DNA from: Methanoculleus sp.
Lineage (GTDB): Archaea; Halobacteriota; Methanomicrobia; Methanomicrobiales; Methanoculleaceae
DNA length: 39,090 nucleotides
Assembly: GCF_020696975.1 (NCBI RefSeq)
Contig: NZ_JAJGBK010000030.1
Coordinates: 1 to 39,090, forward strand
Reading direction: 5' to 3'
The position numbers were made by a program, and so were the translations under genes. Positions within the stretch are counted from its first letter, which is position 1, and the number at the start of each line of letters is the position of its first letter. A model generated the notes under the pieces. The model saw only the letters and a list, made by a program, of their open reading frames with translations, ran no database searches and had not been told where the DNA came from. Below, one piece after another: positions 1-8,812 of the stretch.

Positions 1-149
1 GGGAGCAGCTCCTTCACCTTGTCCACGGCGGCCTGGGCCTTCTCGATCGTCCTCGAGCCGATGATGACGTCTTCTCCCGCCTCTACAAATCGGGTCGCAA
101 TCCCGAGACCCTGTCCCCCCGTTCCACCAATTACTCCAATCGTTGTCAT
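1..149 (-). CDS. fno: NADPH-dependent F420 reductase (F420H2:NADP oxidoreductase), N-terminal part
   Basis: Only the first 49 codons lie in the window; the gene runs off the left edge. The translation starts MTTIGVIGGTGGQGLGIA, then has GEDVIIGSRTIEKAQ. The G8-G9-T10-G11-G12-Q13-G14 stretch is the Rossmann nucleotide-binding loop of the F420H2:NADP oxidoreductase (Fno/NpdG) family, and the SRT motif after beta-2 fits NADP(H) recognition. Known of the family: it transfers hydride between F420H2 and NADP+, supplying NADPH to methanogens. A TATA-like AAATTTATG on the + strand (177-185) sits about 32 nt upstream and there is no Shine-Dalgarno sequence, so the mRNA is probably nearly leaderless. 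The missing C-terminal half is the only reason for not being fully sure. Confidence 0.85.
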   Translation of the reverse strand, partial: MTTIGVIGGTGGQGLGIATRFVEAGEDVIIGSRTIEKAQAAVDKVKELL

Positions 150-242
150 ACAGTTCACTTCAATCAATTGTTTACGAAATTTATGTTCATTGTTCTGTGC
201 ATCGGATGTTATCCGCCGTTGGCAACCGTGGCTGTCCCTCAG

Positions 243-274
243 ATGCAGTTCGCGGGCGGGAAAGCGAACTGCAT
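243..274. repeat. Perfect inverted repeat upstream of fno
   Basis: ATGCAGTTCGC (243-253) and its exact complement GCGAACTGCAT (264-274) flank a 10-nt spacer rich in G and A. It lies about 95-125 bp upstream of the fno start codon, further away than a core promoter element, and could be a transcriptional hairpin or a binding site. The partial word CGAACTGCGAAA recurs at 379-390. Confidence 0.5.
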
Positions 275-564
275 GGCGGTTGCCTCCAGCTCGCTTCCTT
301 TCTCGTGCCGTCCCGTCGGGACCATGGCTTCCATTTTTGCTAATTTTGTCACCTATTCGTCTCAGAGGGCTCCCTAAAACGAACTGCGAAACAGCGGTGT
401 ACCTAAAGCGAAGCACTCGCACGCAGGTCATCCGCGGTCACATCGAACGATGCCCCTTGCTCCTACCAAAACGGCAGTCGCATATCACGTCAGGGGGTGC
501 GCCCGGTGGAACGGCGGGCCTGCGAGCACCAGAGGTGCGATTAACGGCTACCAGATAGCAGGAA

Positions 565-589
565 CTCGAAAAACCCCGAGGGTTTCGAG
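565..589. other. Strong hairpin of unknown role
   Basis: CTCGAAA (565-571) pairs with TTTCGAG (583-589), and CCC (574-576) with GGG (580-582), leaving two bulged A and a 3-nt loop. No T-tract follows on either strand, so a terminator role is doubtful. Confidence 0.35.
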
Positions 590-1124
590 CGGGAAGAACG
601 GGAAGGATGTCCCCCCCGGCAGAGGGTTTCAGGGCGACCTCTCTAAGGAGTAACTGCACATCGTACCCCTTAAATGTTTGCACACTGTGTCATAGAGTAT
701 AATCGCCGCCGATTCCACTGAAAGAAGACAAGGGTGGCTGCATCAGGCGTGTGAGATATGTGCCGGTTCTGACGCAAACCGACTCTTCAGACAGGCAATG
801 CCACTCCCTGCCGTGCGATCTTCAGCGGACAGTGATGCAGCCAGTATCGTGCGGTGAGATACCAGCCTACTCATGGCCTGATAATGGCCTCTCACTACTG
901 AGAAGCAGAAAAAGAGGGAAATTAAAGGCTTTAGCAGAATATGGTCACCAGCCGCCTGACAGAATGTGGTCTGCAACAGGTGCGCGTCTCACAGCAGCAG
1001 GGCGCAGCCGATATAACCGGACTTGCTGCCGGGCAAAGACCCGGCAGAAAAGACCCCCCGGTGTGCCTCGTTCCCGTGTCCCCGGCAGCTGACGATGGAC
1101 CGGGAGAGTCCCCTCAACAAGCGT

Positions 1125-1544
1125 TCAGACGGACTTCTCCCAGCCCTGGCCCATATCGACCAGGGGCCTCACTTCAGCGACCTCAAACGTCACCGAGGCA
1201 TGGATCATCGCCGCAGCCGCCTCGCCGGCGATCTCCGCAATCTTCTTCCGATAGGTGTCCAGCACCTCGCCGGAGGTCGCGTACTCCTTCATCGTCAGGT
1301 AGACCCGCAGCCCCTTCCAGTCCATGATCGTCTCTCCCTGCTCCACAATGGTGTAGACGGCGTTCGGGTTCTCCTGCAGGTAAGCAAACGTGCGGTTCTC
1401 TCCAATTCCCATGACGACGGTCTTCTCGTCGACCATCATCGGCGAACCGAAGACCGCCGCATCGACCTTTCCGTCTCCGTTTGCGGTGCTCAGAAGGCCG
1501 ATCCTCGGCTGCTTGTTGAAGTATTCCATCAGTCTGGATGCCAT
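1125..1544 (-). CDS. Pyridoxamine 5'-phosphate oxidase family (flavin split-barrel) protein
   Basis: 139 residues. The N-terminus (MASRLMEYFNKQ, then IGLLSTANGDGKVDAAVFGSP) followed by a strand-rich core and the helix-linked segment TYRKKIAEIAGEAAAAMI is typical of small FMN-binding split beta-barrel proteins of the PNPOx-like superfamily. In methanogens such proteins bind FMN or F420 and act as small reductases or flavin carriers; the substrate cannot be told here. The start is set by GGGAGGAAAG about 6 nt upstream of the ATG. The gene is followed on the same strand by nothing obvious and is preceded, about 100 bp away, by the 3' end of the 1644-2774 gene. A second protein of the same superfamily is at 33584-34012. 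Confidence 0.75.
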   Translation of the reverse strand: MASRLMEYFNKQPRIGLLSTANGDGKVDAAVFGSPMMVDEKTVVMGIGENRTFAYLQENPNAVYTIVEQGETIMDWKGLRVYLTMKEYATSGEVLDTYRKKIAEIAGEAAAAMIHASVTFEVAEVRPLVDMGQGWEKSV

Positions 1545-1643
1545 GGTTCTTTCCTCCCGTTGACCCCGGTTATATCACTCCTGCTTAAAAGAGTATGGGT
1601 GGCAGCCCCTTCCAGAAACCGAATGGCTGCAGGAGCTGCGGTC

Positions 1644-2774
1644 TCACACCGCCAGGAACTCTCCGGGAGCGAGGCTGGTGGCGAGCATCACCATATTGAT
1701 CTCCCGGTTCCCGGTCCAGGTGCCGGCTTCCCGGTTCTTACCATCCATCCAGAAGCGCTCGATCGTATCGGCGAGCGGCACATACTGCACGAGGGCCTCC
1801 ACCCACCCCGAGAGGTCCGGGTTCTCCCGGACCCGTTCCACGAGGGGCCCGGCCCCCCGGAGCCCGATCGAGACCCCGAACTCCCGGAAGGCGAGGCGGT
1901 ACTCCGCGGGGTAGCGGATCGTTCCGCCCCCGACGAAGCGTGCGAGGCCTGCAAGAGCTGCGTCAAGGATGGAAGTCAGCAGGTCTTCGTATGAAGACCC
2001 CTCCCGGGCCGCGAGCTGCGCCAGCCTCCCGGCGTCAAAGAGGAGGCCGCCGATCCCGAGCGGGTCGTCGGTGGCAAGGATCCCGCCACGGCAGATGCGG
2101 GACAGATCGGCGATCTCGACCGAGAGGTCGGCCCCCCCTGCCGCCGCGTTGATCTCGCTGTAGGTGACAAACCCGTCGAGCGGGTCGTGCTGGCCCATCG
2201 CGGGGACGAGAGGCCGGGACAGGTCGATGCTCATCTTCCAGTACATCCTCCTGCCGCCGGAGGATGGGGCGTAGGTGAACGCGGTATGGGCAGCCTTTGC
2301 AAGTTCCACCGCCCAGCGGGTATAGGCCGGATCAGAGGTGACCCGGCTCACCCGGTTGAGCGCGTGCATCCACTTCGTGAGGTAGTGGTAATACTGTCCA
2401 TCCCGTTCCCACTCGAGCCTCTCATCGAACGGCTCGTCGGACCGGCGCTCGGGAAACGGCTTTCCAATCCGGAGACCGCCCCGGGTGGGATGCGCCTCCC
2501 CCTCTGCCTCGGGCAGACCGCTGATCCACCCTGTCCGCGGGTCGTCGTCGCGGTGCCGACCGAGGGTTTGGTGCACCTGGTCGACCAGGCGGAGGGCGAG
2601 GTCGCGGCAGTCTGCGTCGCCTGTCCGGCGGAAGAGGTCAAGGTAGTTGCAGACCGCGTAGGCGTCCGTCCAGAGGTAACGCCGTGGATGAGGGGCTGGC
2701 GGGTCAAGCCCGGTCATACCAGCGAACTCCGCCATGAGGTCCCGGACGATCGAGGTCTTCGCGTTATCCGTCAT
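1644..2774 (-). CDS. Conserved hypothetical protein, possible alpha/alpha-toroid fold
   Basis: 376 residues from the ATG at 2774, which has GGGAGGAAG directly upstream; a longer frame opens at 2810 but lacks a ribosome site. I do not recognise a named family. The sequence is rich in aromatic and charged residues in helical segments (YLWTDAYAVCNYLDLFRRTG near residue 35, QYYHYLTKWMHALNRV, YTRWAVELAKAAHTAF, RRMYWKMSIDLSRPLVPAMG), a layout like the (alpha/alpha)6 barrels of epimerases and glycoside hydrolases. There is no signal peptide or membrane helix, so it is probably cytosolic. An enzymatic role on sugars is only a fold-level guess. It is divergent from the S9 peptidase gene. Confidence 0.7.
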   Translation of the reverse strand: MTDNAKTSIVRDLMAEFAGMTGLDPPAPHPRRYLWTDAYAVCNYLDLFRRTGDADCRDLALRLVDQVHQTLGRHRDDDPRTGWISGLPEAEGEAHPTRGGLRIGKPFPERRSDEPFDERLEWERDGQYYHYLTKWMHALNRVSRVTSDPAYTRWAVELAKAAHTAFTYAPSSGGRRMYWKMSIDLSRPLVPAMGQHDPLDGFVTYSEINAAAGGADLSVEIADLSRICRGGILATDDPLGIGGLLFDAGRLAQLAAREGSSYEDLLTSILDAALAGLARFVGGGTIRYPAEYRLAFREFGVSIGLRGAGPLVERVRENPDLSGWVEALVQYVPLADTIERFWMDGKNREAGTWTGNREINMVMLATSLAPGEFLAV

Positions 2775-3116
2775 CTCTTCCTCCCGCGGATACTGTCCGC
2801 CACCCGGCATAACCTTTTCCGGGGAACCGTGGCCCTGCGGTCAAAGCGTTTCCCACTCTCGGCACCGCCGCGCGGACGGCTCCCCGGCCCCCATCATCTC
2901 CTTTACGGCGTACCCCTCGTGTTCCTGCTCTGACCCGGCTTGATCCGGCTGTGTCCGGGCCGCCGGGAGGTTTCGACCGCTGGTCAGGGTATACCCTCCG
3001 GTAAACTCCTTGTTCAACGAAAACAGCTTGAGTGTTCGATTAAATGCGCGATTGCCTGCGGGAGGGACCCAATTTCAAAAAGAAAATATATCAATGACCG
3101 ACGGGCATCATCATCT
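2775..3116. other. Divergent intergenic region
   Basis: About 340 bp between the 1644-2774 gene (minus) and the S9 peptidase (plus). Frames running through it show no recognisable protein. Its right end carries the peptidase promoter (3083-3091). I see nothing else specific. Confidence 0.5.
3083..3091 (+). promoter_or_regulatory. TATA box of the S9 peptidase gene
   Basis: AAAATATAT in an A-rich stretch, centred 30 nt upstream of the ATG at 3117. With archaeal initiation about 25 nt downstream of the box, the transcript would begin only a few bases before the start codon. Confidence 0.6.
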
Positions 3117-5192
3117 ATGAGCTGCCGAAGATCAGCAGAATTATGTCTCCTGCTTCTCACTGGAGTGGGGCTCTTCTTCGTCCTTTCCGGCCACGCGGCC
3201 GCGTCGGAAGCAACCCACCCGTTCACCGCAGAGGATCTCGTCATGATGAAACGGATTGGAGGGACCGCCTCCTCTCCCGACGATCAGTGGATCGTCTTCC
3301 CTCTCTCGACTGCCGACCTCGATGCAAACAGACGACTGAGCAGTCTCTGGATCGTCCGACCGGACGGATCGGACCTGCGCCAGCTGACGACTCCACCCGG
3401 GGATGATTCGGATCCCTGCTGGTCGGCGGACGGCCGGACCATCTATTACCTCTCGACCCGCTCGGGCACCTCGCAGGTCTGGAAGATAGAACCGGAGAAT
3501 GGGAAGCCCGTTCAGGTGACACAGACTCCTCTCGATATCTCCAACCTGAAGATATCCCCGGACAAAAAGAGCCTTGCCTTCACGATGGAGGTCTTCCCCG
3601 GCGCTTCCGTCGAGGAGACCGCCTCCCGCCTCAACGAGATCAATAGGCAGAACACGTCTTCGATGGTGTACACCGAACTCCCGGTCCGGCACTGGGATGC
3701 CTGGTCGACCGAGCTCCGGAGCCACATCTTCGTGATGCCACTCGATACCGGGGAACCCGTGGACGTCATGAAGGCGATGGACGCCGACAGCCCGTCAAAA
3801 CCCTTCGGCGGCCCGGAGGAATTCACCTTCACCCCCGACGGTTCGGGAGTGGTCTTTTGCGCTAACGATAGAGGGCGAGAAGAGGCATGGCTCCTGAACT
3901 TCAACCTCTACCTCGCGCCGGCGGACGGGTCCGGCCTGCCGGTCAACCTCACCCCCGGAAACCTGGCCCGGGACACCATGCCGGTCTTCTCGCCCGACGG
4001 GACCAGGCTCGCCTACCTTGCCATGACGCGTCCGGGATACGAGGCGGACCGGTACGAGATCCGGCTCCGCTCGTGGCCCGACGGGGGAGAGACCGTGCTC
4101 GCGAAGGAGTGGGACCGGTCGCCCACCTCAATTCTCTGGTCGCAAGACGGGAAGACCCTCTATGCCACCGCCCCAAACCTCGGGCAGCACTCGCTCTTTG
4201 CGATCGATGCGGCCACCGAGGAGGTCCGGACCCTGGTCGAAGAGGGCTCCGTCTCCCCGGTGGAGGTTGTCGGAGACCGGATCATCTACGGTCACGCGAA
4301 CATCACCGCCCCGCCCGATCTCTATGCCCTGGACCCTGCCGGGAACCGGACATGGCGCATCACCGGGATCAACCAGGACCGAATATCGGCCGTTCGCATG
4401 GGCGAGTACGAACAGTTCTCGTTCTCCGGCTGGAACAACGAGACCGTATACGGGTATATCGTAAAGCCGGTGGACTTCGATGAATCGAAACGCTACCCGG
4501 TCGCATTGCTGATCCACGGTGGGCCGCAGGATTGGCTTGGAAACAGGTTCCACTACCGCTACAATCCCCAGCCCTATGCGGGAAGGGGGTATGCCGTGAT
4601 CATGATCGATTATCACGGGTCGATAGGCTACGGCCAGTCATTCACGGACTCCATACGGAACGATTGGGGAGGAAAACCCCTCACGGATCTGCAGAAAGGA
4701 CTCGATGCGGCTCTGGCAACCCGCCCCTGGATGGACGAAGGCAACGTCTCGGCCTTCGGTGCATCCTACGGCGGGTATATGGTGAACTGGATCGCCGGAA
4801 ACTGGCCCGAGAGGTTCCGCTGCCTCGTCTGCCATGCCGGACTCTTCGATCTCCATTCGTTCTACTACAGCACCGAGGAACTCTGGTTCCCGGAATGGGA
4901 GTTCAACGGCACACCGCAGTCCAACCCGGACGGCTACAACCTCCATAACCCGGCAGATCATATCGACAACTGGACGACGCCCATGCTCGTGATCCAGGGA
5001 AGGCTGGACTACCGGGTGCCGGAGACGCAGAGTCTTGCCGCCTTCACCGCCCTCCAGCGGAAGGGTATCCCGAGCCAGTTCCTCTGCTACCCCGATGAGA
5101 ATCACTGGGTGCTAAAGCCCCAGAACAACATCTTCTGGCATTCGACCATCCTCGACTGGATGGACCGGTGGACGGGGAACACCGCAGCGTGA
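3117..5192 (+). CDS. Exported S9 (prolyl oligopeptidase) family peptidase
   Basis: 691 residues from the ATG at 3117. The frame extends upstream to 2940, but the TATA box at 3083-3091 and the signal peptide place the start here. Residues 1-30 form a signal peptide (Arg-Arg, then a hydrophobic run ending HAAASEA). Residues 35-430 are WD40-like beta-propeller repeats (DDQWIVFPLS, PDGSDLRQLT, SPDGTRLAYLAM), and residues 440-690 an alpha/beta hydrolase domain with GASYGG. The catalytic triad reads Ser550, Asp631 (GRLDYRVP) and His663 (ENHWVL). Family members are oligopeptidases or acylaminoacyl peptidases; this one should act outside the membrane on short peptides. It is monocistronic, with LLM oxidoreductase convergent. 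Confidence 0.92.
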   Translation: MSCRRSAELCLLLLTGVGLFFVLSGHAAASEATHPFTAEDLVMMKRIGGTASSPDDQWIVFPLSTADLDANRRLSSLWIVRPDGSDLRQLTTPPGDDSDPCWSADGRTIYYLSTRSGTSQVWKIEPENGKPVQVTQTPLDISNLKISPDKKSLAFTMEVFPGASVEETASRLNEINRQNTSSMVYTELPVRHWDAWSTELRSHIFVMPLDTGEPVDVMKAMDADSPSKPFGGPEEFTFTPDGSGVVFCANDRGREEAWLLNFNLYLAPADGSGLPVNLTPGNLARDTMPVFSPDGTRLAYLAMTRPGYEADRYEIRLRSWPDGGETVLAKEWDRSPTSILWSQDGKTLYATAPNLGQHSLFAIDAATEEVRTLVEEGSVSPVEVVGDRIIYGHANITAPPDLYALDPAGNRTWRITGINQDRISAVRMGEYEQFSFSGWNNETVYGYIVKPVDFDESKRYPVALLIHGGPQDWLGNRFHYRYNPQPYAGRGYAVIMIDYHGSIGYGQSFTDSIRNDWGGKPLTDLQKGLDAALATRPWMDEGNVSAFGASYGGYMVNWIAGNWPERFRCLVCHAGLFDLHSFYYSTEELWFPEWEFNGTPQSNPDGYNLHNPADHIDNWTTPMLVIQGRLDYRVPETQSLAAFTALQRKGIPSQFLCYPDENHWVLKPQNNIFWHSTILDWMDRWTGNTAA

Positions 5193-5276
5193 GGGAACAC
5201 CCGGTCGCCTTACGGCACGAGCAATTCTCCCTCACAATCTAAGATCCAGCAGGCGGGAACTGAAAAGAGGTGATTG

Positions 5277-5305
5277 CCGGCCCCCACTTCACCGTGCGGG
5301 GCCGG
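5277..5305. terminator. Hairpin between convergent genes
   Basis: CCGGCCCC (5277-5284) and GGGGCCGG (5298-5305) form an 8-bp GC stem with a 13-nt loop. It straddles the stop codon of the LLM oxidoreductase and lies about 85 bp past the S9 peptidase stop. It may help termination from either side, but no U-tract follows, so the call is tentative. Confidence 0.3.
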
Positions 5306-6305
5306 GGACCATCCTTCCCCCGGTCTCGGCTCGTGGGGGCTTGATCCCGAACTCCGGCAGGATGGTGTCGTGCGCGAGGTTGATGAACGCCTCCTGGTCC
5401 GGGCCGACCTGGTGGATCAGGACGCTGTCGTAGCCCATATCGACGAACTTGCCCACTTTTTCTATAATCTTCTGCGGGTCAGGACCGCAGAGGACGTTCT
5501 TTGCGACATCCTCGGGCGTCACCATCTGCTGCAGCTGGTCAAAATGCGCCGGCATGGGGACGACCCAGTTCAGTTCTCCCTTGTTTGCAGCGACGGGGAA
5601 CCACTCGTATGCCGTGCGCTTCGCCTCCTCCTCGCTCCGGGCGTAGCAGACCACGGTCTCGATCATGCACGATTTGCCCTCGCCGCCCGATGCACGGAAC
5701 GTCTCGATGACCTCCTCGGGCTTCTGCTCGAAGTGGATGAGCGCGTCGCCGATCTCGCCGGCAACCTCCGCCGCCATCGGCCCTTCGGCGGAGATGCGGA
5801 GCTGCGGGAGCTGCTCGGGAAGCTCGAAGATCTGCGCATTGTCAACAGTGTAGTAATTGCCGTAGTAGTCCTGCGAACCGCCTTTCCAGAGCGTCCGGAT
5901 GATGTTCACCGCTTCGCGGAGCATATCAAGCCGCACCGGCTCAGACGTCGGGAAAAAGTCTCCCGTGACGTGCTCGTTTAAGTTCTCGCCCGTCCCGAGG
6001 CCGAGCTCGAACCTCCCCGGCATCATATTCGCCGCGGTTGCGGCGGCCTGCGCGACGATCGCCGGGTGATAGCGCACCAGCGGGCAGGTCACGCCGGTGG
6101 AGACCTTGACCCGCGAGGTGGCCTGCGATACCCCGCCGATGGTGCACCAGGCAAATCCGGCGCGCCCGTGGTTCGTGATCCACGGCAGGTAGTGGTCGCT
6201 GATGCTCAGAAACGAGAACCCGGCGTCCTCGGCCAGTCTTGCATTCTTCACCAGTTCAGGCGCGCTGTGCGACTCGGTGAAGAGTTTGTAGCCAATCTCG
6301 ACCAT
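5289..6305 (-). CDS. F420-dependent LLM-class oxidoreductase, glucose-6-phosphate dehydrogenase family
   Basis: 338 residues, full length for the family. The start has GGAGAGAAGG just upstream. Residues D37-H38 and W42 in SISDHYLPW, and the G104-T105-G106-E107 run followed by N110 and H112, match the F420-binding and catalytic positions of mycobacterial FGD1 (Asp39/His40/Trp44, Glu109/Asn112). The rest is a luciferase-like TIM barrel. The family transfers hydride between F420 and an alcohol or sugar; methanogen members usually have unknown substrates, so glucose-6-phosphate should not be assumed. It is cytosolic and apparently monocistronic. Its presence points to F420 as a cofactor of the host, as does fno at the window start. 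Confidence 0.9.
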   Translation of the reverse strand: MVEIGYKLFTESHSAPELVKNARLAEDAGFSFLSISDHYLPWITNHGRAGFAWCTIGGVSQATSRVKVSTGVTCPLVRYHPAIVAQAAATAANMMPGRFELGLGTGENLNEHVTGDFFPTSEPVRLDMLREAVNIIRTLWKGGSQDYYGNYYTVDNAQIFELPEQLPQLRISAEGPMAAEVAGEIGDALIHFEQKPEEVIETFRASGGEGKSCMIETVVCYARSEEEAKRTAYEWFPVAANKGELNWVVPMPAHFDQLQQMVTPEDVAKNVLCGPDPQKIIEKVGKFVDMGYDSVLIHQVGPDQEAFINLAHDTILPEFGIKPPRAETGGRMVPGPAR

Positions 6306-6428
6306 TCCTTCTCTCTCCTCTCAGGTTCCCCGTGCCCTGCATTGAGGCGCCGGGGTATGGGCGGCGAGAGAGATCGTCACCGGGCTTAAGCGTTGTGCCG
6401 GTCGGAAAAAGCGCTACCCGGGGGCCGC

Positions 6429-7247
6429 TCAGTACCCCGTCGCGTAGTAGTAGCCGTCCTCTTCCCGGACGCGGACCGGGACGCGGAAGAGGGCGCCGAT
6501 GGCCTCATCGGTCAGGACCTCGGCCTTTCTGCCGTCCATCCGGACGGCACCGTCCCGCATCAGGATGACCCGCCCGATCTCCGGGATGATGTCGTGGAGG
6601 TTGTGGGTCACGAGGATGATGCCGGTGCCGGACTGTGCAATCTTCCTGATGGTATTTCTGAAAGTGTGGAGCGCGGCGAGGTCAAGGCTGTTTGTGGGCT
6701 CGTCGAGGACGAGGGTGCCCGGATCGTGGACGAGCGCCCGCCCGATCAGGAGCCTGCGGGCCTCGCCCGAGGAGATCTCCGTCATCGGGCGGTCGGCGAG
6801 GTGCGCGACGTCGAGGAACTCGAGGATATCGTCGGCCTTTTGCTCCATCGCGTCCGTCACCTCGTGGGAGAGGAAGAGCCCGATGCTTGAGAAGAACCCG
6901 GAGAGGACGACCTCGCGGCCCGATATCCTGCGGTTGAAGATCTGCTGGAGGTCCCCGGAGACAAGCCCTATGTGGGAGCGAAGGTCGAAGGCGTCCCAGG
7001 TCTCCCGCCCCCGGAACCGGAACGTGACGTCCGGGCCCGGCGAGGATGGATAGTACTCGCGGGTGATCGCCCGGATGAGCGACGACTTCCCGGCACCGTT
7101 CGGTCCGAGGATGGCGATATGCTCCCCTTCGCGGATCGTGATCGAGACCCGGTCGAGGAGTCTGTGGCCGTCCCGGACAACGCTGACGTTCTGGAACTCG
7201 ACGAGCGGCGGGGCGGATGGCCGAGCGCCGGCAGTGCTGTCAGTCAT
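6429..7247 (-). CDS. ABC transporter-type ATP-binding protein
   Basis: 272 residues. Walker A G48-PNGAGKSS-56, Q-loop region near Q101-Q102, signature SSGEA at 159-163, Walker B TLVLDE at 178-183 with catalytic E183, and switch His215 (VTHNLHD). All ATPase motifs are intact. The protein most resembles ModF-like or iron-siderophore-type ATPases that stand alone. No permease or binding protein is next to it, so either the membrane partner is elsewhere or the protein acts outside transport. The N-terminal extension of about 15 residues before the first strand is Ala/Pro-rich. A weak GCGGAGCGG lies upstream of the ATG. It shares direction with the DUF1673 operon but is separated from it by about 90 bp. 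Confidence 0.88.
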   Translation of the reverse strand: MTDSTAGARPSAPPLVEFQNVSVVRDGHRLLDRVSITIREGEHIAILGPNGAGKSSLIRAITREYYPSSPGPDVTFRFRGRETWDAFDLRSHIGLVSGDLQQIFNRRISGREVVLSGFFSSIGLFLSHEVTDAMEQKADDILEFLDVAHLADRPMTEISSGEARRLLIGRALVHDPGTLVLDEPTNSLDLAALHTFRNTIRKIAQSGTGIILVTHNLHDIIPEIGRVILMRDGAVRMDGRKAEVLTDEAIGALFRVPVRVREEDGYYYATGY

Positions 7248-7340
7248 TCCGGCCGCTCCGCCGGGTGGGGTATTCGGTACAGGGATTCCATCGATTGTCG
7301 CTGTGTAGGTTGGACGGTTCTCGTCAAAAGGTATGCCCCG

Positions 7341-8084
7341 TCATCGCGGGGAGCCGAGCAGCGCGGCAACCCTCTCCGGGTCGTCCGTGTAAATGTGGAG
7401 GAACCCGGCGGGTACCAGCCTCACTCTGACGTGGCCGGGATACCGCAGACTGACCAGGGCACGATAGAGCAACTCCAGCATGAACACCAGCCAGCTGACC
7501 GCCAGGAGAACCTGGAAGCCAAGATCGGGGTCGACGATCGGGCCGCCCGGATAACGCATCAATCCGTTCCCTATGGTGGCAAAGAATATCGCTGCAGTCA
7601 TGAGTATCAGGAGGAGCGCGGACGCCCAGCGGGGTATGGAGAGAATGGGTTGTTTCACCTCGACCGATCGGACCGTATCCTTTCCGAAGACAAGCGGCCC
7701 GGTATGCGATCTCTGGATGGTGACTGAGTTCCTGGAGAACTCGATCGCGGTCCTGTACGGATCGAAGTAGATGCGCCATGCGGCCCAAGCCAGAAGGGAA
7801 ACAGCCATGAAGGTAAAGATGAGCCCTGGCCACAGGGAGGGGATGAGGACGGATACCACGAAGAGGAAGAGGAAACCGAGGAAGCCGAGTGGCATCAGCA
7901 CAAAGAAGCGAGGACTGGTGTACTCCACGAACACGCCCTCTACCACCTCCCGGCTGCCGTCTGCCGCGGTCCCGAGCCCGACCACGCCGTCCGGCGCGGC
8001 GTACCGCCGCCGACCGGTGCCGGCAGCTGCCGCGTTCGGGCACCAACCGAGCTTCTTCCTGAGATATTCCATGAAGAACGTCAT
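7341..8084 (-). CDS. DUF1673-like membrane protein (third of three)
   Basis: 247 residues from the ATG at 8084, whose bases overlap the stop of the upstream paralogue as ATGA; a second in-frame Met lies four codons later. The frame stays open to 8822, but that part is only the antiphase of the neighbour. The N-terminal motif LGWCPNAAAAGTGRRRYAAP is shared with the next gene. About four hydrophobic segments follow, in two pairs (roughly residues 62-110 and 155-215), split by a strand-rich part (FSRNSVTIQRSHTG) that recalls bacterial PH-like domains. The tail is IYTDDPERVAALLGSPR. DUF1673 is a family of unknown function described in methanogens; the assignment is by motif recall. Confidence 0.8.
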   Translation of the reverse strand: MTFFMEYLRKKLGWCPNAAAAGTGRRRYAAPDGVVGLGTAADGSREVVEGVFVEYTSPRFFVLMPLGFLGFLFLFVVSVLIPSLWPGLIFTFMAVSLLAWAAWRIYFDPYRTAIEFSRNSVTIQRSHTGPLVFGKDTVRSVEVKQPILSIPRWASALLLILMTAAIFFATIGNGLMRYPGGPIVDPDLGFQVLLAVSWLVFMLELLYRALVSLRYPGHVRVRLVPAGFLHIYTDDPERVAALLGSPR

Positions 8085-8812
8085 CTGGCTACCCCCAGCA
8101 CTCGGGCTATCCGTTTGGGATCGTCCGTGTAGATCACAGCAATCCTCTTCTTCGTGGTCGTTATCACCAGGACCTGCAGGTAGTGGGTCCGCACGTAGGT
8201 GCGGTAGAAGAGCACCGGAAAGAAGATCGCGGCGGCAAGCCCGAAGATGAACCGCATGGAAGATGGATCTGAAAATCCAGCGTATATACTGCCGGCCGCC
8301 GATATGAAAAGCGCCGTGAACGCTGCCGTGAGAAGCCGGGGTGAGAGGGGAGGTCGGTTCTCCTTCACCTCCGCCTTCACGATGGCATCCTTTGGAATGA
8401 CGATAGGCGAAAAGAGCGGCCGCTGGATGACGACGGCGTCGCGAGCGACCTCGATGCAGGCTCTTCGTATGGCCCCGTATAACTCCAGGGCGGCGTAGCC
8501 CAGAACGATCGCCGGCAGGAACAGCCTCCCTGCAGGAGGGATAATGAATGTCGGAACCGTAACGAGGGCTGCCGGAGCCGTAACAAGGAGGATCCCGATG
8601 AGAGAGGCGCCGGCAAGCAGCAGCAGGAAGAGCCTCCCCGGGGTGCCGATTGGGCCGTAGTCCACCAGCGCACCCTCCACCACCTCCCGGCCGCCTCCTG
8701 TCGCCATACCGACCTCGCCCTCCGGCGCGGCATATCGCCTGCCGGTGCCGACCATTGCTGCGTTCGGGCACCAGCCCATCCATCTCCGTATCGTCTCGGA
8801 GAACTTCATCAT
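8081..8812 (-). CDS. DUF1673-like membrane protein (second of three)
   Basis: 243 residues. Its start (ATGATG) overlaps the stop of the preceding gene, and its stop overlaps the next start, each as ATGA, so translation is likely coupled. It begins MMKFSETIRRWMGWCPNA, has the same GTGRRYAAP block as the downstream paralogue, hydrophobic hairpins near residues 60-115 and 160-205, and the internal strand ARDAVVIQRPLFSP followed by IPKDAIVKAEVKE. The C-terminus is IYTDDPKRIARVLGVAR. Paired hydrophobic segments around a PH-like core suggest an inner-face membrane protein; function unknown. It arose with the 7341-8084 gene by tandem duplication. Confidence 0.8.
   Translation of the reverse strand: MMKFSETIRRWMGWCPNAAMVGTGRRYAAPEGEVGMATGGGREVVEGALVDYGPIGTPGRLFLLLLAGASLIGILLVTAPAALVTVPTFIIPPAGRLFLPAIVLGYAALELYGAIRRACIEVARDAVVIQRPLFSPIVIPKDAIVKAEVKENRPPLSPRLLTAAFTALFISAAGSIYAGFSDPSSMRFIFGLAAAIFFPVLFYRTYVRTHYLQVLVITTTKKRIAVIYTDDPKRIARVLGVAR

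Larger units (their letters stand above)
150..1124. other. Gene-poor region with several hairpins
   Basis: About 975 bp without a convincing gene. Open frames here have no recognisable protein, no ribosome binding site and unlike composition. Visible structure: a perfect 11-bp hairpin at 243-274; a nested hairpin at 496-530 whose right arm GCACC (526-530) can pair instead with GGTGC at 534-538; a hairpin with two bulged A at 565-589; and an 8-bp hairpin at 1026-1047. A TATA-like CCTTAAATG on the complementary strand near 667-675 and GTATAATC near 697-704 on the + strand could drive transcripts. I compared it by eye with archaeal SRP RNA and RNase P RNA hallmarks and found no match. Confidence 0.5.

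Noticed and set aside
150-700. SRP RNA or RNase P RNA
   Set aside because: The region is hairpin-rich, but I could not find the conserved RNase P GAGGAAAGUCC-type core or the SRP helix 8 motif on either strand.
1023-1994. A 323-residue open frame on the + strand
   Set aside because: Crosses the complement of two minus-strand genes with good starts and has no domain.
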